Shown here piece by piece: positions 1-7,437 of a stretch of DNA of 64,000 nucleotides; the first letter of the stretch is position 1, and each line of letters starts with the position of its first letter. The notes under the pieces were generated by a model. That model made no database searches and was not told the DNA's origin. It saw only the letters and a program-made list of their open reading frames with translations. The translations under genes were made by a program, and so were the position numbers. Origin of the DNA: Flavobacterium sp. Root186 (GTDB lineage: Bacteria > Bacteroidota > Bacteroidia > Flavobacteriales > Flavobacteriaceae). The stretch spans positions 591,132-655,131 of the forward strand of contig NZ_LMHW01000013.1 of NCBI RefSeq assembly GCF_001428525.1, given 5' to 3'.

Positions 1-70
1 ATTTTCCTTCCCCACATCAATTATATGGTTGCCTAAATTTATAACAGGCTAATTTCAAATAAAACAAAGT

Positions 71-1465
71 ATGCAATTAAGCAACGAAGAAGAAGATTAT
101 AACCTATCCTTATCAAAATTTGAGTCGATGTTAAAAACTAACAAAGTACTCTTTTTTGATTCTGAAGAATTTGAAGAAATTATTCTTCATTATTTAGATA
201 TAGGCAAGGCTAATTTAGCAAAAAAGGCCTTAAAACTTGCATTAGACCAACATCCAAAATCTACAGGCTTAAAATTAGTACAAGTAGAAATGCTGGTTTA
301 CGAAGACAAACTGGAAATCGCTGAGAAGCTTTTAAACGAGTTGTATGCAATCGAACCAAACAATGAGGAAATCTATATCCAAAAAGCAAATATTTGTTCT
401 AAAAGAGATCAACACGAAAAAGCGGTAGAATTACTTAAAATTGCCCTGCAATATACTGATGATTATGCCGATGTGTACAACTTGATTGGAATGGAATATC
501 TTTTTATGGATAATCTTGAACTGGCAAAAGAAAGCTTCATTAAATGTCTTGAAGAAGATTTAGAAGATCAATCTGCCTTATATAACGTGGTTTACTGTTT
601 TGAATTTTTAGATCAAAATCAGGAAGCTATTGTGTATTTGAACGACTACATTAACAAAAATCCATACAGCGAAATTGCATGGCACCAGCTTGGAAGACTG
701 CATTATGGTGTAAAAGAATACGAAAATGCAATTCGTGCTTTTGATTATGCAACCCTAATTGACGATGAGTTTTTAGGTGCATTTATGGAAAAAGCAAAAG
801 CTTACGAACGTCTTAAAAAGTACAATGAAGCGATTGAAAGCTATAATCGTACAATTGAATTAGACGACGCAACATCGTATGCTTTATTACGTATTGGTAA
901 ATGTTATGAAAAATTAGGAAATGCTGTAAAAGCACTTCAATATTACAACCAAACTGTGCACGAAGATCCTCTTTTAGATAAAGGCTGGATAGCGATTACA
1001 GATTTTCATGTTCGTCAGAAGAATTTTCAAAAAGCATTGTTTTTTGTCAATAAAGCGTTAGCAATTGACAATCAAAATCGTTTGTACTGGAAACGTTACG
1101 CAACGATAAACAAACAAATGAACTTTTTTGAAGAAGCTGAATTTGGATACAGAAAAGCGGTAGAATTTGGAGATTATGCTCTTGATACCTGGTTATATTG
1201 GGTTGATATTCTTCAATTTCTAGGAGAATTTGAAAGTGCAATTCAAACCTTGCTTCAGGCATCAGAATATTTTCCGGAAGAAAACGAAATCGAATATCGT
1301 CTGGCTGGATTATACTTTATGATTCAGGACAATACGAAGGCAAAATTCCACTTAAGCAATGGACTTCGTTTAAACTTTGATAATTATATTCTTATCGAAG
1401 ATTTATTTCCGGTAGTCTGGACAAAGAAAACAGTTAGAAATTATATCGAAAAACACAGAAAATAA
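71..1465 (+). CDS. TPR-repeat protein upstream of aroE
   Basis: This is a 464-residue protein built almost entirely of tetratricopeptide repeats. Helical pairs with the TPR pattern (small residue, then A/G, Y, P near the turn) recur from about residue 40 to 440, for example around NEEIYIQKANICSKRDQHEKA. There is no signal peptide or membrane segment, so it is probably a cytoplasmic scaffold. It ends two bases before aroE and the two are almost certainly co-transcribed. The binding partner cannot be read from the sequence. The ATG start follows an AT-rich leader with no Shine-Dalgarno sequence, which is normal in this phylum. Confidence 0.85.
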   Translation: MQLSNEEEDYNLSLSKFESMLKTNKVLFFDSEEFEEIILHYLDIGKANLAKKALKLALDQHPKSTGLKLVQVEMLVYEDKLEIAEKLLNELYAIEPNNEEIYIQKANICSKRDQHEKAVELLKIALQYTDDYADVYNLIGMEYLFMDNLELAKESFIKCLEEDLEDQSALYNVVYCFEFLDQNQEAIVYLNDYINKNPYSEIAWHQLGRLHYGVKEYENAIRAFDYATLIDDEFLGAFMEKAKAYERLKKYNEAIESYNRTIELDDATSYALLRIGKCYEKLGNAVKALQYYNQTVHEDPLLDKGWIAITDFHVRQKNFQKALFFVNKALAIDNQNRLYWKRYATINKQMNFFEEAEFGYRKAVEFGDYALDTWLYWVDILQFLGEFESAIQTLLQASEYFPEENEIEYRLAGLYFMIQDNTKAKFHLSNGLRLNFDNYILIEDLFPVVWTKKTVRNYIEKHRK

Positions 1466-1467
1466 TA

Positions 1468-2217
1468 ATGATTGATATTTTAAAAAGGCGTTTTGGCTTA
1501 TTGGGCCGTAATATTAGTTACTCATTTTCAAAAGGTTATTTTACAGAAAAATTTAACGACGAAATTTTCGCAGGCAACAGCTACGAAAACTTCGACATTG
1601 CTGAAATTAACCATTTTACAGGATTATTGAAAAACAATCCGGATTTGAAAGGTTTAAACGTTACGATTCCTTATAAAGAACAGGTAATTCCTTTTTTAGA
1701 TAAACTATCAAAAAAAGCAGCTTTAATTGGTGCTGTAAATACTATTAAGTTTACCAAAAATGGTAAATTAAAAGGCTACAACACCGATTATTACGGCTTT
1801 AAAAAATCATTAAAACCTTTATTAGAACCACATCATAAAAAGGCATTGATTCTTGGTACCGGCGGCGCTTCAAAAGGTGTGGCTTTTGCTCTAGATGAAC
1901 TTGGCATCCTTTACACTTTTGTTTCAAGAGAAGCAAAAGAAAACATCATTGATTACAACTTGATTAATGCCACTACTTTTGATAATTACCAAATCATAAT
2001 CAATTGTACACCAGTTGGAACAAGTCCTAACATAGAGGCTTGCCCTGATCTTCCTTATGAGTTTTTTACAGAAAAACATATCGCATACGATTTGATTTAC
2101 AATCCTGCAGAAACTCAATTTCTTAAAAATGCTAAAGAAAGAGGTGCAGTAATTAAAAACGGATATGATATGCTTATTTTTCAGGCAGAGAAAGCCTGGA
2201 AAATCTGGAACAAATAA
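1468..2217 (+). CDS. aroE: shikimate dehydrogenase
   Basis: AroE reduces 3-dehydroshikimate to shikimate with NADPH in the cytoplasmic chorismate pathway. The N-terminal substrate domain carries the family signatures SYSFSKGYF (substrate-binding serines, about residue 17) and NVTIPYKE (catalytic lysine, about residue 64-71). GAVNTIK follows, then the nucleotide-binding loop GTGGASKG near residue 129, and NGYDMLIFQAE near the C-terminus, which is the usual AroE closing motif. At 249 residues it is slightly short for AroE but complete. It starts directly after the TPR gene stop, so the two form an operon. Confidence 0.96.
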   Translation: MIDILKRRFGLLGRNISYSFSKGYFTEKFNDEIFAGNSYENFDIAEINHFTGLLKNNPDLKGLNVTIPYKEQVIPFLDKLSKKAALIGAVNTIKFTKNGKLKGYNTDYYGFKKSLKPLLEPHHKKALILGTGGASKGVAFALDELGILYTFVSREAKENIIDYNLINATTFDNYQIIINCTPVGTSPNIEACPDLPYEFFTEKHIAYDLIYNPAETQFLKNAKERGAVIKNGYDMLIFQAEKAWKIWNK

Positions 2218-2281
2218 AAACCTTAGAATGTAGGAAATAAAAGTAAATTTCGTAAATTAGTCTACTCATTTGTAGATAGTT

Positions 2282-3046
2282 ATGAAAAAATCAATACTTT
2301 ACATCTGTATTTTATTTTTTATTTCACTTGCTTCCACAGCGCAGCAGGATTCTCAAAATGCAAATGAGACTTCGAAGAATCCATATACAGAAGCCCGATA
2401 TCATTATTACCTAAAAACTATTTTACTTTTTAATGAATATTTAGATACTGATTCTGGCTCCTTTAATACAACACAGCTTAGATTTTTACATCCCATTGCT
2501 AATAAGGCTTGGAATTTAAGAGTTGATCTGCCATTAATTTCTACTAATACCTCTTCTATAAATAAAACCGGAATTGGAGATATTGGTATTGGAATCAGCT
2601 ATATACCCTATTTAGAACATAAAAACGGAGGAGTCGCTTTTCGCGCTCGAATCATATCAAATTCAGCCGTTGATCCTGCTTTGGGATCAGGAAAATGGGT
2701 CTTTGCTCCTGCAGTTTTCTATGGAAAATATTTGGTCATGAATAAATTTTTATGGATAAGTTCGCTGGAAAATCAAGTTAGTTTTGCCGGATCAAGTAAC
2801 AGAAGCGACATCAATACAACATCTTTTGAAAATTACTTTATGTATATTTTTGGGAAAAACTGGGTTGCTGCCGACGCTGCTTTTAGATATAATGCTACAA
2901 ATAAAGGTTTCCCAAATAATGCTTTTGTAGAATTTGGACGTAAAATAACAGCAAATGATATGGCATACATACATCCAAGTGTTGCTTTTGGAAATCATAA
3001 GTCTTATAATTGGGGGCTTGAAGTTGGAATGCTGATATTATTTTAA
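2282..3046 (+). CDS. putative outer-membrane beta-barrel protein
   Basis: The 254-residue product begins with a clear signal peptide (MKKSILYICILFFISLASTAQ, cleavage near residue 21). The rest is rich in alternating hydrophobic/polar strands with many aromatic residues and ends in a terminal phenylalanine (GMLILF), typical of Bacteroidetes outer-membrane barrels. The central part (GIGDIGIGISYIPYL) resembles the transporter-like barrel family that includes MetA-pathway phenol-degradation proteins, but this is by impression only. No substrate can be inferred. It lies 65 bases after aroE and may have its own promoter. Confidence 0.6.
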   Translation: MKKSILYICILFFISLASTAQQDSQNANETSKNPYTEARYHYYLKTILLFNEYLDTDSGSFNTTQLRFLHPIANKAWNLRVDLPLISTNTSSINKTGIGDIGIGISYIPYLEHKNGGVAFRARIISNSAVDPALGSGKWVFAPAVFYGKYLVMNKFLWISSLENQVSFAGSSNRSDINTTSFENYFMYIFGKNWVAADAAFRYNATNKGFPNNAFVEFGRKITANDMAYIHPSVAFGNHKSYNWGLEVGMLILF

Positions 3047-3292
3047 TCAGAAATCGACAAAAATTTCTATTTAAAATCATTAGTTTAATTTCATTTTTTC
3101 AAAAATAATAAGAAATCGAAATTTTTATTTCCTTTAAGTAATTTATAAAAATTAACATATCAGAGGCGTAAAAGAGTATAAAGAATAAGAATTTCATCGT
3201 AAAATACAGCATAAACAAACGATTTATTTTGTAGTTAGGAACACCTTTACTATCTTTCGCTCTGTTTAAAGTAAAAACCTTATACATTTAAA

Positions 3293-5287
3293 ATGTTAGA
3301 AGAAAAGAATGATAACCTGCAAGAAGCAGACGGAAAGTTAGGAATCGATATTAGCGATTCTACACCTGATGATACAGTAGAAACTGCAGAAACTGAAACG
3401 GTAACTGAAAGTACTGTTTCAAGTCCTGAAAATGAAGTTGAAGAAACGGTTGAAATTGAAGAAACTGATCATCAAAGTGCATTAGATGCAATAACAAATT
3501 CAAACGCCGAAGAAAGTGAAGATGAAACGCTAAAAGAGCGTCATGACATTCCTATGAAGGATTATGAGACTTTTTCTTTGGATGCACTGGTAGACGAACT
3601 TAAAAAATTGGTTAATACAGATAAAACAATGTCTGTAAAAGATCACATTGAGGAAATTAAAAAATCATTTTTACTACAATATAACCATCTTTTAGAAGAG
3701 AAAAGAGAAGAATTTAATGCTTCAAAAGAAGATCCAAATGAAGAATTTGAATATCATTCTCCTCTAAAATCTAAGTTTGATGAATATTATAATATTTTTA
3801 GAGAGAAAAGAAATGCTCACTTTAAACATTTGCAGACTAATCTAAAATCTAATTTAGAAAACCGACTTGCAATAGTTGAGGAATTAAAAGAACTTATAAA
3901 TCCGCAGGCAAATATAAAAGACACTCTTAAGCATTTTAATGATTTAAGAGAAAGATGGAAAAATGCCGGAGCAATTCCAAAAGACAAATACAATCACGTT
4001 TGGAACAACTACCATTTTCATGTAGAAAATTTTTATGATTATCTGCATTTAGATCGTGAAGCACGCGATTTAGATTTTAAACATAATCTTGAGCAAAAGC
4101 AAAAAATTATAGCAAGAGTTGAAGAGCTTGTAAATGAAAGCGATATAAGTAAAGCATTTCGTGAATTACAGGATTTACACCGCCTTTGGAAAGAAGATAT
4201 CGGCCCCGTTTCTAAAGAACACCGTGATACTATCTGGAATAAATTTAGTGAACTGACTAAAAAAATTCACGATAAAAGAGAAGTTTTATTCGAAAGCCAA
4301 AGAGCAAATGAACATCAAAATCTTGAAGCTAAAAAAGAAATTATTTCTAAAATTGAAGTTTTAGGAACTGAAAAAGTAAACTCGCACTCGCAATGGCTTG
4401 TTCAGATTCAAAAAGTAGAGGCTTTAAGAAATGAGTTTTTTGCTGCCGGAAAAGTTCCTTCTGAAATAAATGAAGAAACCTGGGCTTCGTTTAAAACAGC
4501 TGTTAGAAATTTCAATGCCTTTAAAAATTCGTTTTACAAAGACATCAAGAAAGATCAAAACGATAATTTAAATAAAAAAATGGCTCTTGTAGCCAAAGCC
4601 AAAGAATTACAGGAAAGTACCGATTTTGGTGCTACTACTCCAATCATGAAGCAAATTCAGGAAGAATGGAAACAGATTGGTCATGTTCCTAAAAAATACT
4701 CAGATAAGATTTGGAAAGAATTTAAAGATGCATGCAATCATTATTTTGATAAATTAAAAGAACACAAATCAGAAGAAAATGCTGATGAGGTTGCTGCATT
4801 TGATAATAAAAAAGCGTATCTGGATATTTTGAGAGCTTATCAGCTAACAGGAGATCACAAAACAGACCTTGACGCTATAAAACAGCATATTGAAATTTGG
4901 AAAAGTTACGGAAAAGTGCCTTTTTCAAGACGTCATATTGAAGGTAAATTCAATAAAATTTTAGATGCCCTTTTTGAAAAACTAAGTTTAAGCAAAAAAG
5001 AATCTGAAATGATGCGTTTTTCTAATAGAATCGATTCGTTATCAGACAGTAACGACACAAGAAAGTTAGACAATGAAAAGATTTTCATTATGCGTAAAAT
5101 TGAAGAAGTTCAGAATGAAATTTTCCAATTAGAAAATAACATCCAGTTCTTTGCCAATACTAAAAATGCTAAAAAAGAGAATTCAATAGTTACGGAAGTG
5201 CGCAAAAACATTGCAATTCACAAAGAAAGCCTTGATGTATGGAAAGACAAATTGAAACAATTAAGAAACTTAAATCAGCCGGAATAA
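3293..5287 (+). CDS. DUF349-repeat coiled protein
   Basis: This 664-residue protein has an acidic, low-complexity N-terminus (about residues 1-90, rich in E, T, V, D). About five DUF349 units follow, each with the pattern W-K-x-x-G-x-[IV]-P and a downstream W-x-x-F: RERWKNAGAIPKDKY, LHRLWKEDIGPVSKEH, RNEFFAAGKVPSEIN, EEWKQIGHVPKKYSD and IEIWKSYGKVPFSRR. The C-terminus is a coiled coil. DUF349 proteins are helical and of unknown role. No signal peptide or membrane segment is seen. The reading frame is monocistronic and is followed by a terminator-like hairpin. Confidence 0.9.
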   Translation: MLEEKNDNLQEADGKLGIDISDSTPDDTVETAETETVTESTVSSPENEVEETVEIEETDHQSALDAITNSNAEESEDETLKERHDIPMKDYETFSLDALVDELKKLVNTDKTMSVKDHIEEIKKSFLLQYNHLLEEKREEFNASKEDPNEEFEYHSPLKSKFDEYYNIFREKRNAHFKHLQTNLKSNLENRLAIVEELKELINPQANIKDTLKHFNDLRERWKNAGAIPKDKYNHVWNNYHFHVENFYDYLHLDREARDLDFKHNLEQKQKIIARVEELVNESDISKAFRELQDLHRLWKEDIGPVSKEHRDTIWNKFSELTKKIHDKREVLFESQRANEHQNLEAKKEIISKIEVLGTEKVNSHSQWLVQIQKVEALRNEFFAAGKVPSEINEETWASFKTAVRNFNAFKNSFYKDIKKDQNDNLNKKMALVAKAKELQESTDFGATTPIMKQIQEEWKQIGHVPKKYSDKIWKEFKDACNHYFDKLKEHKSEENADEVAAFDNKKAYLDILRAYQLTGDHKTDLDAIKQHIEIWKSYGKVPFSRRHIEGKFNKILDALFEKLSLSKKESEMMRFSNRIDSLSDSNDTRKLDNEKIFIMRKIEEVQNEIFQLENNIQFFANTKNAKKENSIVTEVRKNIAIHKESLDVWKDKLKQLRNLNQPE

Positions 5288-5322
5288 TCTCAGGTTGAGC
5301 GAAGTCAAAACCATTTAATACA

Positions 5323-5356
5323 AAAGGTGTAATGAAATTCATTGCATCTTTTTTTT
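5323..5356 (+). terminator. Rho-independent terminator of the DUF349 gene
   Basis: The arms GGTGTAATGAA and TTCATTGCATC pair with two wobble positions, and a run of eight T follows. Confidence 0.7.
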
Positions 5357-5366
5357 GTACTTATTT

Positions 5367-5487
5367 TTTTACCGCAAAGCACGCAAAGATTTTATTTATA
5401 GAGGATTTATAAAAGCGTAAAGTTCGCAAAGCTTTACTTAAAAACTTTGCGAACTTTACATAAACCTTTGCGTGCTTTGCGGTAAAA
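5367..5487. repeat. nested inverted repeat, ccgcaaag family
   Basis: The outer arms are perfect 22-mers (5367-5388 and 5466-5487, core ACCGCAAAGCACGCAAAG). Inside them lies a second perfect pair of 15-mers (5417-5431 and 5445-5459, GTAAAGTTCGCAAAG). The same two-level design recurs at 36552-36724. Confidence 0.9.
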
Positions 5488-5627
5488 TCATCATAACGAA
5501 CCCAAAACTTAACATTCTCATTAAATTTCGTAAAACTATTCTGCAAAATATTGATTATATTTGAGTTACCACTATAATTAACAATCAAACAAATAACATT
5601 TAATACTAATTTTTAAATAAGAAGAAC

Positions 5628-6047
5628 ATGAAATTTACAAGAAAAGCAAATGCCAACTGGAAAGGAACCGGCATGGAAGGAAAAGGAACTATAAGTACAC
5701 AAAGTACAACATTAGATAACGCACAATTGTCTTTTAAAACAAGATTTGCAGATGGAGTTGGAACAAACCCTGAAGAATTAGTCGCAGCGGCCCATTCTGG
5801 CTGTTTTACAATGCAGTTAAGTTTTTTACTTAACGAAGGTGGTTTTACCGCAGATGATTTATCTACAGAAGCTACCGTAACTTTTGAGGATGGTTCTATA
5901 ACTTTAATTCATTTAGATTTAAAAGGAAAAGTACCATCTATATCCGCAGAAGAATTTGAAAAAACGGCTGCAAAAGCAAAAGAAATCTGCCCGATTTCAA
6001 AACTTTTAAATACAACTATAACTTTATCAGCATCATTAGTAAGTTAA
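5628..6047 (+). CDS. OsmC-family peroxidase
   Basis: The 139-residue product has the OsmC/Ohr fold and reduces peroxides with a pair of cysteines. Cys59 lies in AAAHSGCF and Cys121 in KEICPISK, which are the peroxidatic and resolving positions. EELVAAAHSGCF is the OsmC-subgroup signature, rather than Ohr. The length is normal. It is transcribed alone, with a -7 element about 65 bases upstream and a terminator directly downstream. It is probably cytoplasmic and stress-related; the physiological peroxide substrate cannot be told from sequence. Confidence 0.92.
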   Translation: MKFTRKANANWKGTGMEGKGTISTQSTTLDNAQLSFKTRFADGVGTNPEELVAAAHSGCFTMQLSFLLNEGGFTADDLSTEATVTFEDGSITLIHLDLKGKVPSISAEEFEKTAAKAKEICPISKLLNTTITLSASLVS

Positions 6048-6068
6048 TATTTTTTTTAAGCATAAAAA

Positions 6069-6098
6069 AGCCATCAGTTCAAAACTGATGGCTTTTTT
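6069..6098. terminator. bidirectional terminator between the OsmC gene and the gyrA operon
   Basis: The hairpin AGCCATCAGTT/AACTGATGGCT is perfect and is flanked by an A-run on the left and a T-run on the right, so it can end both convergent transcripts. Confidence 0.9.
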
Positions 6099-6121
6099 AT
6101 TATATAATGAAATGACTAATA

Positions 6122-7393
6122 TTAGTTCATTGTCGCTTTTAAAGCTTTTGCTTCAGCAGTCATTTCTAATGCTTTATAAACTCCTAATAATGTTTTAGCA
6201 ACATCTTCGTTTTTAGGATCTAATTCATTTGCTTTTTTAAGGTAAGGAATTACACCTTTAAAAACACCTTCTCTCTGTGCTTTTAAAATATCGTAACGTT
6301 TCATATCTTTTGCAGAAGTACCCAATTTATTCATTTCGTCAATAATTGGTTTTTCAGCATCTAATTTTAATGCAGCAAGGTTAAGATATGCATTAGTGTA
6401 GTTTGGATTAATTTCAATAGCTTTTAAATAGTATTTCTCAGCATCAGCAGCATTTTTTGAATTTGCACTTAATACTCCTAAGTTAAATACTAAATCAGCA
6501 TTGTTTGGATCTTTTTGTAATGCTTCTCCAACTAATTTTTTGTACTGATCGTAATCTTTTGTTTCAAGGTATAAGTTAGCTTCTGTAAGAATTAAAGAGC
6601 TATCATCCGGATTTGTTTTTCTAGCATCTGCAATTGCTTTCTTAGCATCTTCAATTTTTCCTTTTTGAACTAATATCAATGCTAAGTTTTTGTAGATTTC
6701 TCCTCTTTTTGAAGGAATAGCTTCTGTTTTAGGTTTTTCGTGAGTTCCTAATTTTACAGCTAAATCTCTTTCTTTTGCATTAGCAAAGTTATCTTCATTA
6801 TTATTCGCTTTGTTTGTAGCTAAATATAAAGTCCCTTTTCCAGAAAAGTTTAATTTTTTTAACTCTTCGTACATTGGAAGTGCCGTATCAAAATCCTGAG
6901 CATTTACTGCTGTAGATGCTGCATAGTAAAGATTAATAGTATCTTTTTTATCTAACTGATAAGCATCATATAGTTTTTTAGCACCGTCAGCATGTTTATT
7001 TGCCTGAGTATCTGCGATCGCTGAGTTAATTAACAAACCTTTGATATTTGTAATTGAAGCTGCTGCCTGAGTTGAATATTTCTGTTTTCCAGATGCATTT
7101 TCAACATCAATTAATTTTTTGTAACTATCAGCAGCTGCAGTTAGGTTTTTACTTTCTTCAACTTTTTTAGTTGCAAGGTCTAAGTAAGCATTTCCTTGTA
7201 CAAAATAATATTGAGCCTGCTCAGTATCTTTTGCATTCACGATTAAATTCTCTGCATCTTTTAGTTGAGTAAGTGCTCCTTGTGCATCACCGCTTTTTAA
7301 TGCTTTTTCAGCATTTTTAATCTGATCTTTTTGAGCAAATGTAGCTACAGAAATCAGTAATGCTGACGCTAGTATAACATATTTACTTTTCAT
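6122..7393 (-). CDS. secreted TPR-repeat protein downstream of gyrA
   Basis: I take the start at the ATG giving MKSKYVILASALLISVATFAQ, a good signal peptide; a TTG three codons upstream is less likely. The mature part (about 400 residues) is lysine- and alanine-rich and holds several TPR units, clearest at NPDDSSLILTEANLYLETKDYD, NNADLVFNLGVLSANSKN and INPNYTNAYLNLAALKL. It should act in the periplasm as a protein-protein scaffold. It follows gyrA with a gap of 44 bases and is probably co-transcribed with it. The function is unknown. Confidence 0.85.
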   Translation of the reverse strand: MKSKYVILASALLISVATFAQKDQIKNAEKALKSGDAQGALTQLKDAENLIVNAKDTEQAQYYFVQGNAYLDLATKKVEESKNLTAAADSYKKLIDVENASGKQKYSTQAAASITNIKGLLINSAIADTQANKHADGAKKLYDAYQLDKKDTINLYYAASTAVNAQDFDTALPMYEELKKLNFSGKGTLYLATNKANNNEDNFANAKERDLAVKLGTHEKPKTEAIPSKRGEIYKNLALILVQKGKIEDAKKAIADARKTNPDDSSLILTEANLYLETKDYDQYKKLVGEALQKDPNNADLVFNLGVLSANSKNAADAEKYYLKAIEINPNYTNAYLNLAALKLDAEKPIIDEMNKLGTSAKDMKRYDILKAQREGVFKGVIPYLKKANELDPKNEDVAKTLLGVYKALEMTAEAKALKATMN

Positions 7394-7437
7394 AATGTTC
7401 AATTTGTATATTTATTAATTTTCTTGTGGTTTTATTT

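Larger units (their letters stand above)
5288..5627. other. non-coding gap with terminator, nested repeat and promoter
   Basis: This 340-base gap holds, in order: a fragment of a dispersed motif (TTGAGCGAAGTC near 5295), the terminator of the DUF349 gene, a nested fold-back repeat of the ccgcaaag family, and a likely promoter of the OsmC gene. The promoter has a -7 element TATATTTG at 5556-5563, matching TAnnTTTG. No convincing gene is present; the minus-strand reading frame here is made of repeat sequence. Confidence 0.7.

Noticed and set aside
5361..5588. Minus-strand frame in the gap before the OsmC gene
   Set aside because: It is made of the nested ccgcaaag repeat and has no protein-like features.
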